NCBI RefSeq assembly: GCF_905404315.1
Contig: NC_066288.1
Location: forward strand, 12,548,501-12,612,500
Length of the DNA: 64,000 bases
From: Leptidea sinapis
Lineage: Eukaryota > Arthropoda > Insecta > Lepidoptera > Pieridae
Reading direction: 5' to 3'
Shown: piece by piece, positions 55,071 to 64,000 of the stretch
How positions within the stretch are numbered: the first letter of the stretch is position 1
Layout of the letters: each line of letters begins with the position of its first letter
Made by a program: the position numbers and the translations under genes
The notes under the pieces: model-generated
What the model was told of the DNA's origin: nothing
The model's database searches: none
What the model saw: only the letters and a program-made list of their open reading frames with translations

Positions 55071-55689
55071 TTATTGATAGTTTTAATAAAAAAAAACAAT
55101 TGGTGAGTTTCAAAAAAGATTGCTGAGCATTTTGAAACAATTCCTTAAAACAAATAAATTTTATGGGTTAAAAATCTGGGTTACCCACCCTCAAGTCGCG
55201 CCTAAGAAGTTTTACTTCAAAAAACTAAAAAACACGATGCCTCAATTGTCGGCAGATTGTATTTATAGGGCTCAGCGTTCGTGCATGTGTTTTCAATTAA
55301 TCTTTTTTAACAATAATTTCAAATCACAATGTAATCAAATGATGACTTTTGAACTAATTGTAACTAAAATTGTTAAACTGAATTATTCTCGCTTTTATAA
55401 TAGGTATCTTGTAGTATTTGCGCCGATTTATAAAATATAAACAAAAAAAAACTGCAAAACAGTAATAAATATTCAGAGAAAGTTGTACGCGTCCATTAGG
55501 GAAGTAATCAACGTATGCGGTGGCACGTGTTGTTAATATTTCCCTCTCCGGTATTACGATGCAGGAGTGATCCATATTGTACTCTGCTTATCGACCGAGA
55601 ACATTACTGACCAACAACGATACAAGCTGATTGCTACGGTAACCTATATTGGAAGTTCTATTGTATCAGTTAGGTACATTTATCTTTTA
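55071..55689. other. No gene seen
   Basis: A 106-codon frame at 55120-55440 has no recognised motif, no splice or promoter support and AT-driven composition. I do not call it. Confidence 0.4.
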
Positions 55690-56245
55690 CTAGCTTTTAG
55701 GAGGAATAGTTACTTTTTTTTATGAAAATAAGGGACGAGACGAGCAGGACGTTCAGCTGATGGTAATTGATACGCCCGACCCATTACAATGCAGTGCCGC
55801 TCAGGATTCATGAAAAACCCGAGACATAATACTTTTCAAATTATACAAATTGCTCTTTCTGCTCCTGATGGCCTTCATGATACAGCGGATAGCCCTTGTC
55901 ATTGTGGACAGTTTCTTTAATAGTATTTCCCTACGAACTTTAATATCCTATTACATTCCCATGTAGGTCCAAGTTCAAATATGCTTAAATAAATGTTTTT
56001 TTAAATTATTATCAAGTGCCTAAATACAACGTTTCATGGTTTTATCTCCGAAAATGACATTCCCACACAAACTTCCATCCCCTATTTCAACCCCTCCATT
56101 TATTTTTTCACAATTAAAGGTTACCTATGTCCTTTTCCAAGCTCTAGTCTATCTCTGCATTAAATTTCATCAAAATCAGTTCGGTGTTTTAGGCATGAAT
56201 GCGTAACAAACAAATTTTCATTCACATTTATAATACTAGTACGGA
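55690..56245. mobile_element. Helitron-like element carrying a family A insertion
   Basis: CTAGCTTTTAGGAGGAATAG at the left, TTTATAATACTAGTACGGA at the right, with A before and T after. Interrupted at 55718-55829. Confidence 0.7.
55718..55829 (-). repeat. SINE-like family A, 5' truncated, with target duplication
   Basis: T-run, then ATGAAAATAAGGGACGAGAC … GATTCATGAAAAACCCGAGA. TACTTTT stands at 55711-55717 and 55830-55836 on either side, a 7-bp duplication (the T-run makes its exact length uncertain). 5' truncation plus poly-A supports retroposition. Confidence 0.7.
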
Positions 56246-57318
56246 TGATTATTTATAATATTAATTAGTCTTCTACTGAAGTTTATTTCCATCATATAAA
56301 AAGTATTTTATTTGAACAACATCTGTTCTATATTTATAAGGCGGCAGTATTGATTCTGAAACAATCCTACATCTTCATCGATTTTCACATTGACCGGGCC
56401 ATACAAGCAAGCACGTACCCATCATAAACACACCCCACAATAAATACAAATGACACTAAAGACATTCACGGTAATAACGAGGTATGTGATTGAGACGGCT
56501 GGCTTCCGAGTCACAGGGTCAGGGGTGCTCCGCCCTTTCGATTATCGACTAGTTATTGCTCCCGTTCTAATAAAAAACCATAGAGAGGACTCATAAAAAT
56601 ATTTTAGGACAACTATTTATTTATAGTTAGACATAATTATATTGATAATTCACAGTTAAAAATTGGTATTGTATCAAATACAGCTAGGCTGATCTGTTGC
56701 CTGAAGGTAAAAAAGCCGTGAGGAACTATTAAGACGCCATGATAACACTTTAATATAGTTAGTACTTGAAGAATCTATTAGTCTCACCGCATACTCATGC
56801 AAAACTTGTGACACCAAAACGAATACATATTTTGTAAAATAAACATCATTCACAATTATTTAATATTTGTTTTCATTTTGTTTTTAATTTTTTCATTTTC
56901 ATTTGTAACTTTATTTTCATCATTATAATATGACATTTGCAATGTTGACAATGTTTAACAGGCAACAGTGCTCGGGCTTGATTTGACGCAAATATGTATC
57001 TTGTACTTGTATGCATTTAATCTTCTTTTGGAGTCATTGTTGAACCAGGCTATTATATATCGATATATCAGATAGATCGTCGTAACGTTACTTATTAAAA
57101 TAAAAGTAAAACATGTATTTACTCTAATATATTAAATTGTTGTTGTTTCTTCTTAAATTATTTATTTTTATATATTAAATATACTTTCTTTTCACAAAAA
57201 AAAAATTTGTTTAAAATTTCGACTCCGGAAGGCATTGTTCGCAGAATTACAGTAACGTGATCTCGCATAGGCCGTGCGCCGTGCACATTGCATCGAGCTC
57301 AGAGGGACGACTAACGAG
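56246..57318. other. No gene seen
   Basis: AT-rich sequence with no recognised repeats; possible 3' flank of the uncertain ORF at 57319. Confidence 0.4.
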
Positions 57319-57851
57319 TTACGACGCAGTGGCCATTGCTCTAACATAATCCACCAATTGTGAATATTGACAGGAACACTTCGATGTATAACTATGGCAA
57401 TCAAACGACGGAGGGTGGCTCACGGTTATGTTAAAGTTCACGACATGATGAGGTAATATTAAGTGGAATTGTACTTTATTTCGGGTGACGTCACTTTCAA
57501 AGGTCTCAGAAATATCAGGTATTGTAAGTATACGATCACCTTTTAAAAAAAATATGAATATTCTTTTAGGCTTTGGCGGCCAATTAGGATATTTAAAATA
57601 CGAGTAAGACCTCCTAGCTACAATACCAAATCGTGCGAACTCCACAAGATCGTAGGTATTCAAAGAACATGAGACGGTACTGACAACCTAAGGTTTCATC
57701 TATGTGAAAATTGAATCAAAGTTGTCAGATCGCTCTTGGACTATTAATATAAAGAGGCACTTACCTGTAATCATTTTTAAGTTTGGATATGCTGTTATCT
57801 CGACGGTTTTTCGTTGCGTGGCGTTGTATTCAAAGCGCGGTCGACACACAA
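57319..57851 (-). CDS. Possible coding exons, uncertain
   Basis: A minus-strand frame of about 120 codons ends at TAA 57319. It contains RRSYSYFKYPNWPPKPKRIF, FFLKGDRILTIPDISETF and FDCHSYTSKCSCQYSQLVDY, with a protein-like mix of residues. Upstream, 57765-57851 looks like an 87-nt exon between a TTTTCTTGCAG acceptor and a CAG|GTAAGTG donor, reading VCRPRFEYNATQRKTVEITA and YPNLKMIT. The two do not join cleanly: the strongest downstream acceptor (TTCACATAG) leads to a stop after 28 codons, and only a weak acceptor (GGTATTGTAG) keeps the long frame open. No start with a signal peptide or other N-terminus was found. It may be the end of a real gene, a pseudogene, or chance. Confidence 0.22.
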
Positions 57852-58164
57852 CTGCAAGAAAACTCTGCTTATAGACGCGTAGACAGAGTTTTGCTTCAGA
57901 TAGTTTTTGAGCGAGTCTAGTTTTTTATTGTACGTCAATAAGACTTTTTTAACATTCCACAGTCGACGGTCGAAGAAGAAGAAGAAGTTGAAGAAGAAAT
58001 TGGCACTTCTAATATTTCTATTAGCTTCTTATATATATATCTGTAGATCGAGTCTACATAAAACTTACTAAAACCAAACCTTGTTGTTTACAAACAAAAA
58101 AAAATATCGTTTGGCCCGCCCATTCACTCTTTCCGCATTGTCCATCGCTCAGTTTCTAGTCGAC
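57852..58164. other. No gene; imperfect hairpin and GAA repeat
   Basis: AAAACTCTG…CAGAGTTTT forms a 34-bp hairpin at 57860-57893; a GAA/TTC repeat lies at 57970-57998. Confidence 0.5.
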
Positions 58165-58388
58165 TTACGGCCGTTTTCAATAACGTATCTCTAGTTACGG
58201 ATACATTGCTGTCACCGTTCAATGACAAGATCTTATCTATCTATAGTTATGTCCAGTATAGTTATAGTCCAATGCTTTATGTCGATAGGTTATTGAAATG
58301 TAAGTAAGCGTTAAAGGATAGATTTGTTTACCTATAGTAAGTTAAACTAAGGATAGATAGATAGATAGCTTATTGAAAACGGCCGTAA
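58165..58388. mobile_element. MITE with perfect TTACGGCCGTTTTCAATAA termini
   Basis: TTACGGCCGTTTTCAATAA at the left and its exact reverse complement TTATTGAAAACGGCCGTAA at the right enclose 224 bp of non-coding DNA with a GATA run (58353-58369). No target duplication could be fixed. A diverged relative is at 33032-33347. Confidence 0.75.
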
Positions 58389-58699
58389 GGGCATCATTGA
58401 ACAATAAACGTCACAACACTATTAAGTTTCATAAAACATCAGTATTTTGCTACACTCGATGTAATTTCCCAACGCTACGTTATATTCTGTAGTTTTGTAA
58501 GTGAAGTGTCGAGTTCCAACAAAATAAATGCGATGAAAGTTGGAAGAGGAAAGGGAAAAATTGTTTCATAAATTAAACATGCGGAGTTCTTATTCATACT
58601 ATTTTATGTGCCTTGTAATCGTTTATTGCCTCGACAGAATATTATACAGTTTAATGTTTTCAGTTTAATATGCGTAATATGTTATGCCATATAATATGT
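58389..58699. other. No gene seen
   Basis: AT-rich; nothing recognised. Confidence 0.45.
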
Positions 58700-58942
58700 A
58701 TTAAAATTAAAGTGGCAATGGGCCGGACACATTTCCAGACTAACAGACTCTAGATGGACCATTCAGACCACAACATGGAAGGGCCTGCAGGAAAGAGAAA
58801 TGTGGGCAGACCACATAAAAGGTGGACCGATGAGATAAGACAGATTTGCGGAACTAACTGGCTCGAAAAAGGAAAAAATAGAATAGAATGGAGGAGGCCT
58901 TTACCCAACTGGGATCCATTTGAAAATTATGAAGAAATCTAA
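58700..58942 (+). pseudogene. LINE C-terminal remnant (RTE-like)
   Basis: Starts in one frame with KLKWQWAGHISRLTDSRWT, shifts by one base near 58775, and continues GKRNVGRPHKRWTDEIRQIC, GTNWLEKGKNRIEWRRPLPN and WDPFENYEEI to a TAA. The G-R-P-x-x-R-W-x-D-x-I motif identifies it; the single frameshift is the only damage seen in the part that remains. Confidence 0.75.
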
Positions 58943-59569
58943 CATAGTGCATGCATTATAACTTACTAACATAATAGTTAATAATTAAATAATCATGTTT
59001 GTCAACTAACCGTACTAACATACTAACACTAAAATGTAGAAAATCAAATGGAAAATCATTAATAAAGGCTTTATTATTATAATTATTATTATTCTCTTTA
59101 TTACAATTTCATCTTATTTTCTACATTTATATATACAACATATTTATAAAAAACAATATTACAAATATAAATATAAAAAATAGAGTCCCGCCGGCGTTGG
59201 TTCACGACAATTCCGCCGGTCGCGGTGGTTAGGGCGACAGACTGAGGAACTTCCGCACGATGCGTGCCCTTATTATTACTATAATATGTTATGCATAGTT
59301 AATTTTTTTAAATTCACCTTGTAGTTCATAAGAACTACACGTTGTAGTTATAGACTAATGATTATTCTAGAATCTAGTGACAGATCAACTATACATATCG
59401 ATATCACTAGATTGTAGTATAATCATCTCCTAAACCGAACTTAATCAGATCCTAAAGTTTAGTATCGTTTATGAAGTCGTAATTTAGTAATCACACAAAG
59501 ATTTTATATAAGTTTTTTACGATTATTTTCACTCGAATCCAATTACAAGTATTTATTATAGTATAAAAA
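58943..59569. other. No gene; GC-rich patch at 59185-59265
   Basis: The patch (GAGTCCCGCCGGCGTTGGTT … GGTCGCGGTGGTTAGGGCG) stands out from AT-rich surroundings and may be the end of an unrecognised retroelement. Confidence 0.4.
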
Positions 59570-59642
59570 ACATGCTGCCAGTATTCTTGCTACACTTCTC
59601 CGTACCCATAGAATTGTAAATACTAAAAAAATGTACATATAG
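59570..59642 (+). pseudogene. C-terminal scrap of the repeated RT-associated module
   Basis: Encodes H-A-A-S-I-L-A-T-L-L-R-T-H-R-I-V-N, as at the end of 4441-4745 and 63706-64000. Confidence 0.5.
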
Positions 59643-60645
59643 TTTTAATGGGAATACAAAAGTAATCAAATAAAATATAAAGGAAGTAAGTAGTATTTAG
59701 TTTGTTTTATATAAGAAAATAATCTTTATAAATAGTATTATGTTGCAATGAATTTTGATCATTCGTAGGCTTGAAAATCTCCGATGAAATACTCGCTACG
59801 TTCGTTCTTCTGTTCTTAATGCGCTTTAAATCAATTTCATCTTCTCTACATTATCAATCCATTGGAACACTATGCTGAACTTTTGCACTCCTCTTAAGCA
59901 AACCGTGACGTGCTGCTCTACTCTCAACATGTCAAAAAAGGAGTTCTCTCGAAACTGAAATCGAGTTTTTGAAGTAAAAACTTCTCTAGCCGCCTTGGGC
60001 ACTTTTTGGTAGGGGAAAATCTTATGGGTTCGCCGCACCGACATGCTCATGACTGGTGCACGCGTTAAATAAATAATATAGATATATTTAGTTGCACAGT
60101 TTTTGGATGTGTGAAATCTCGTCGTTCGAATCCACGAAATGCTTATAGCAGTATATCTGTAGCTATACAACTGACATATTGTGCAACATTAGTGCTGTGT
60201 ATATTCTTACATGTGAAATTTAATGGATTTAATGCAGAGTTCAATGTGATATTGTGCATTGTTGAAATTGTGTTTTTGTTTGATGAATATACTATTAAAA
60301 ATAGATTTTAAAATAATAATTTAATTAATTATTATTATTAAACATTAAGACATTTTAAATAAAGTTCTAAGTTTTCACCATTTTTTTTTTTTATTTGTAT
60401 CGCAATTACAGGTTTATATGAGTGCACTTATACCAAGTCAATCTCTAAGTTACATAAAACATACAATGATCTTTTCTGGATGTCCGTATGACTGTGTTTA
60501 TGTATCGGTGTATGTGGCAGGGCATTTTGTTTATTATCTTTAGACTTTAGTCATCATTTTATTATTTATTATGAAAAACAAAGATACGATTGTGTATTTT
60601 TTCTAACTATCTATACATTTTACTATATATATTATTGCTTTTTTC
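59643..60645. other. No assigned gene
   Basis: A minus-strand frame at 59826-60170 (…RRTHKIFPYQKVPKAAREVF…, …ENSFFDMLRVEQHVTVCLRG…) looks moderately protein-like, but no splice signals or homology could be recognised. The plus strand around 60092-60130 reads C-T-V-F-G-C-V-K-S-R-R, faintly like a zinc-finger start; I do not call either. Confidence 0.3.
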
Positions 60646-60846
60646 CTCACCTTAGAATATTGTGCAAATGAGATTATGAGGCGTGCACTTTTGGATTTTC
60701 CAAACTTTTTCAAGCCTGCATGCGAAATTCGTTAAACATCATAAATCTTAAAATACTCTTTAAAAACTTGCGTCCGTTCGCGAACAATAAACATGACCGC
60801 AAATGGACTTCTTTTGTTGCAAATCTCTAGAACACTTGATTGCGAA
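60646..60846. repeat. Direct repeat, copy 1 (about 200 bp)
   Basis: CTCACCTTAGAATATTGTGC … AAACTTTTTCAAGCCTGCAT … CTAGAACACTTGATTGCGAA, about 85-90% identical by eye to 61117-61316. Here the splice-donor-like CAG|GTATG of copy 2 is CGGTCATG. Confidence 0.75.
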
Positions 60847-61030
60847 AAAAGGCTAGTTAATCTTGAAATTGATTCCCTGGAAATACGTAGAAAGGTGACC
60901 CAGTTGATTTTTCTTTACAAACTCATAAATAGCCTTATAGACTGTCCAGATGTACTTCAAAATATTGGTATTTGTGTACCGGCATTTAATTGTCGAATAT
61001 CTACTTTATTCCCCAATATTTATAATTTTT
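60835..61030 (+). pseudogene. LINE C-terminal remnant between the direct repeats
   Basis: The frame reads KRLVNLEIDSLEIRRKVTQL, IFLYKLINSLIDCPDVLQNI and GICVPAFNCRISTLF, the L-x-S-L-E-x-R-R-x-x-x-D/Q-L-x-F-L-Y-K-L-x-N-x-x-I-D-C-P-x-L-L motif of non-LTR retrotransposon C-termini. It is 5' truncated and follows the repeat at 60846 without a spacer. Confidence 0.7.
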
Positions 61031-61116
61031 AGACACAACTACGGATTAAACTCTCCCATTCAACTCATATATTGTGTAAGCTATATTAAAAGATTTTAGT
61101 TAGATCATAATATTGA

Positions 61117-61316
61117 CTCACCTTAGAATACTGTAGATATTGTATTATTAGGCGAGCACTTTTAGATTTTCCAAACTTTTTAAAGCCTGCATGCGAAATT
61201 CATAAAACATCATAACTGTTAAAATACTCTTAAAAACTTACGTCCATTCCCCAACAATAAACATACCTGCAAATGGACTTCTTTTGTTGCAAATCTCTAG
61301 AACACTTGATTGCGAA
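61117..61316. repeat. Direct repeat, copy 2 (about 200 bp)
   Basis: CTCACCTTAGAATACTGTAG … CTAGAACACTTGATTGCGAA. It continues into the exon-like frame at 61267-61448, which copy 1 lacks beyond GCGAA. Confidence 0.75.
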
Positions 61317-61448
61317 CGCCGTATAGTTTATTCCTGTTGACTTCGTAACAATAACAGAATCTGGCACAAATGTGAGCATTTCTTCCAATAAAGTGGACGA
61401 GAATAGCAATATCGCATTATTTGAGATTGGAGTTTCTAGCAATAATTC
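61267..61448 (-). other. Exon-like open segment
   Basis: Between an acceptor-like TTCTGAATTAG and a donor-like TGCAG|GTATGT the minus strand is open for 60 codons: ELLLETPISNNAILLFSSTL, LEEMLTFVPDSVIVTKSTGI and NYTAFAIKCSRDLQQKKSIC. Composition is protein-like and hydrophobic in the first third. No matching neighbouring exon in the right phase was found. It may be an isolated exon, a duplicated exon remnant or chance. Confidence 0.22.
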
Positions 61449-61495
61449 CTAATTCAGAATTGATTGTCTTTTTTACTACAATAATATAAATTTAC

Positions 61496-61985
61496 TGGCT
61501 TTTACCCGCGACTTCGTCTGCATCGAATAGTTACTTTGGGCAATTTATATTTTATTTTTTAGGATAATTTTCAAATAATACAAATACATACTGCTATTTC
61601 TGCTGCTGGCAGCACTCTTCTATGATACAGCACATATCCCTTGTCATTGTGGACAATCTCTGATAGTATTTCCCTGTGAACTTCTCCTATTTCATACCCC
61701 GGTCTAAGTTTCAAAAATGCTCGTACAAATGTTTATAAATTATTTCTTATCAAGTGCCTAAATACAAAGATTCATGGCCTTATCTTCGATAATGACGAAT
61801 TTCCATACAAACTTCCATCCCCTATTTCAACCCCTGTATAAACTTTTTTGCAATAAAAGGTAGCCTTTGTCCTTTTTCAAGCTCTAGTCTATCTCTATAC
61901 TAAATTTTATCAAAATCGGTTCGGTGATTTAGGCGTGAAAGCGTAACAAACAAACTTACATTCACATTTATAATATTAGTATGGA
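61496..61985. mobile_element. Helitron-like element
   Basis: A|CTGGCTTTTACCCGCGACTT CGTCTGC (CTAG mutated to CTGG) to TTTATAATATTAGTATGGA|T. The internal order (GGGCAATTTATATTTTATTT, AGTGCCTAAATACAAAGA, AACTTCCATCCCC, TTTAGGCGTGAAAGCGTAAC) defines the family and fills gaps in 12013, 53734 and 55690. Confidence 0.75.
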
Positions 61986-62008
61986 TTATATAAATGCCGT
62001 GTCCGAAC

Positions 62009-62446
62009 ATTTTTTTTATGGAATAGGAGGACAAACGAGCGTACGGGTCACCTGCTGTTAAGTGTTCACCGCCGCCCACATTCTCTTGCAATACCAGAGG
62101 AATCACTGGAGCGTTGCTAGCCTTTAAAGAAGGTGGTCGCGCTTTTTTTGAAGGTACCCATGTCGTATTGTCCCGGAAACACCGCACAAGGAAGCTCATT
62201 CCACAGCTTTGTAGTATGTGGAAGAAAGCACCTTTAAAACCGCACTGTGGAGGGCCGCCACACATCCAAATGGTGAATATGATATCCTAGCTTGTGGAGA
62301 GTCGTGCGAAGGTGGAATTCGGCGGCAGGAATTAGGTTAAACAGCTCTTCGGAACACTACCCATGATAAATGCGGTAGATGACACACAATGAAGCGACCC
62401 CGACGTCTCTACGCAACGCCAAGTGATTCAGCCGTTCACAGAGCAC
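62009..62446 (-). pseudogene. Jockey-like LINE C-terminus (family J)
   Basis: The minus strand carries the H-P-H-H-L-D-V-W … V-R-F … F-L region in mixed frames, with FFHILQSCGMSFLVRCFRDN, TTWVPSKKARPPSLKASNAP and VIPLVLQENVGGGEHLT as the best-known out-of-frame reading of this repeat. It extends past the CATTTATCATGGGTAGTGTT region to about 62446. The poly-A side is a T-run at 62010. Confidence 0.75.
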
Positions 62447-62929
62447 AAACAATATCAACTTTGACACGTTGTTCTTTTAATCCCTAGGCGAAAAAATAAG
62501 ATTTGGTTCTATCTCTCTCCCCGTTATATTAACGGCCCTTTACAAATAAACTTCATAAATAAAGCTATACCTGAGAATAAATGTTGTAAAACTATGCAAA
62601 ATGTTTACAAATAGACATTTTGCTGATTGGTTTATTCGGAAGTATAACGTTTCCCGCGTTTATTTGCTTAATATTTGGAACACTTCAGAATTATCATTGT
62701 TTTGACAGTAATATAGTCAACAGTTTGCATATTCTTGGTTCATTCTCAGGTATAAATTTATAATACCAAGTTTATTTGTAAGGCCGTTAGTACCTTATTA
62801 ATTCCAGTTGACAAACATTAAAGTTAATACAAATAATTATATTACGCTATTCTTAAGACGCTCTTGGAGTTAATCCAATCAAATGAAATATTTGTAAGTT
62901 TTTACTATACTATACAGAATTTGTACCAA
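62447..62929. other. No gene seen
   Basis: AT-rich; nothing recognised. Confidence 0.45.
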
Positions 62930-63330
62930 AATTTATGAACGATACCGATTCCACCCGAACACTCTTACACCAACACTCTCGGACGGTTGCTTCAGTTGGT
63001 AATAAATTATGGTACAAAACTAATTTGTATATTTAATCCCAGAAGTGACAGATATCACTGTACAAGTGTAAAGCTGGGGTCCCACGGTCCGCTATTCTAC
63101 GGATCAGCCACGCACAGCCGACGAACACGGACGTGCACAGCAGATCCTGTAGATGAAGCCTCAGCCTGAGAACTCGAACGTTTGGCTCAGTGGTAAGAGA
63201 TAGAACGCGAGAGGTCGCGGGTTCGGATCCTGCATCGTTCATAAATTTTGTTTTCTAATTTAAATTGTGTAATTAATCTCAGTAGTGAGGGTTATCACTT
63301 TAAAAAGTAACAAATTGTTCATAATAACAG
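62930..63330. mobile_element. Pair of tRNA-headed repeats
   Basis: 63172-63245 (plus) reads GAACGTTTGGCTCAGTGGTA … GGTCGCGGGTTCGGATCCTG CATCGTTCATAA, a tRNA-like head with A and B boxes. 62933-62995 holds a second, degenerate head in the opposite orientation (TATGAACGATACCGATTCCA … GGTTGCTTCAGTTGGTAAT). Both are followed by (C/T)AG(A/T)AGTGA…ATCACT segments, as at 24950-25180. Confidence 0.55.
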
Positions 63331-63419
63331 TCATGAGAATCATAGTTGTCTGCAAGCAAATCCTTTTCTTTAATATTTACGAGAGGACGAGCTTTCTTAT
63401 TATTATTTTTTATATTAAT

Positions 63420-63570
63420 TTCGAGCAAGGGCAAGAGGCTCTCGTGTATGGGAATGGTGAGGCAACCACCCACGGACGGTTCGCAACACCAAGGGATGCG
63501 TTTCCGGCCTTTAAGTTGAAGTATGTCTTCTCTTGAAGGTATCTAACTCGTTTCGGTTCCGCAAAACTGA
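63420..63570 (-). repeat. LINE 3' end, related type
   Basis: The minus strand reads LKAGNASLGVANRPWVVASP FPYTR, a conceptual reading often seen at the ends of a lepidopteran LINE; compare G-N-A-P-V-I-P-L-V-L-Q-E-N-V of family J. Only the terminal non-coding end is present. Confidence 0.4.
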
Positions 63571-63705
63571 AGCCGATATTTGATTCCACTTTATTAAAAA
63601 GAAAATCTGTGGCGTATATTCTATTAGAGATAAAATTTATTAAACAAAACAAATCTTATATCCATATTTACGTTACTATGACTACATAAAATTAAAACTA
63701 TCATT

Positions 63706-64000
63706 TCATGGAAGCGTACCTAAAATACTGGCAGCATTTCCGCGTTGGATAGCGAGGCGGATCTGTTGACCGAGATAGCTGCCAGCGCTTGGGTTTCCAG
63801 TAGCCTTATTATTGAGGCGCCAAGATAGTATTTTGCGACGCTTGCCGTCTTCGGCAGTCGAAGCAGCAGCCCCAGCACCAACTGACGTAACTTTGACATG
63901 AGATGGAGCCAGAGTGTCGACGCAAGTAGCGTCCCACACCAGAGCCCTTCCCCGTGCCCAAGCCACCAGTGTCATTCCATCAGGACGCTTGCCATCGCGG
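63706..64000 (-). pseudogene. Repeated RT-associated module, runs off the window
   Basis: The minus-strand frame enters from beyond 64000: DGKRPDGMTLVAWARGRALV, WDATCVDTLAPSHVKVTSVG, AGAAASTAEDGKRRK, then LNNKATGNPSAGSYLGQQIR and LAIQRGNAASILGTLP before a stop at 63706. The segment normally containing F-V-P-F-G-V-x-T-L-G-P-W-G, still visible at 4441-4745, is absent, so this copy has an internal deletion with the frame kept. Associated with reverse transcriptases in many invertebrate genomes (recollection, not searched). Confidence 0.7.

Noticed and set aside
55120..55440. 106-codon open frame
   Set aside because: No motif, signal peptide, splice context or repeat match; AT-rich composition makes such frames common.
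59826..60170. 114-codon minus frame and a faint zinc-finger-like start on the other strand
   Set aside because: No neighbouring exon fits in phase, no start or splice signals, and the C-x-x-x-x-C resemblance is too short to name a domain.

Overview
The window looks like an ordinary AT-rich, repeat-dense stretch of a moth or butterfly (lepidopteran) chromosome. The evidence is the repeat content: many copies of a short poly-A-tailed family, tRNA-headed SINEs, Helitron-like elements that start or end in CTAG at A^T sites, and C-terminal scraps of non-LTR retrotransposons. There is also one intron-containing eukaryotic gene and one intact eukaryotic tRNA gene. Nothing is bacterial: there are no operons, ribosome binding sites or CRISPR arrays.

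Only two ordinary genes can be defended. On the minus strand at 3183-4890 is a three-exon gene for a predicted secreted protein of 222 residues. It has a clean signal peptide, phase-consistent splice sites, a TATA box and a polyadenylation signal. I do not recognise its family, and it is the best candidate here for something undescribed. At 7321-7393 (minus) is an intact tRNA-Lys(CTT) gene with a T-run terminator. Two other possible exons (57.3-57.9 kb and 61.27-61.45 kb, minus) are reported at low confidence.

Layout: 0-3 kb, MITE, LINE and Helitron scraps. 3-5 kb, the secreted-protein gene. 5-10.5 kb, a 680-bp fold-back element, the tRNA, LINE ends, and an hAT-like MITE with a perfect 8-bp target duplication. 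10.5-12.2 kb, a SINE split by a precisely inserted Helitron. 12.8-15.8 kb, a Merlin-type (ISXO2/IS1016-related) DNA transposon whose broken transposase retains an in-phase intron and carries a SINE with a 12-bp target duplication. 16-39 kb, scattered SINEs, LINE 3' ends, fold-back elements and long unrecognised AT-rich sequence. 39.5-40.3 kb, a Helitron inside another Helitron. 41-56 kb, more of the poly-A family, a deleted Tc1-like element and nested Helitron/LINE/SINE composites. 57-64 kb, MITEs, LINE remnants, an exon-like duplication and tRNA-headed repeats.

The elements do not work together as a pathway. They record layered transposition: several insertions can be read to the base because an uninterrupted copy of the target element lies elsewhere in the same window. 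Family names rest on recognised protein motifs and terminal structure only; no database search was possible.
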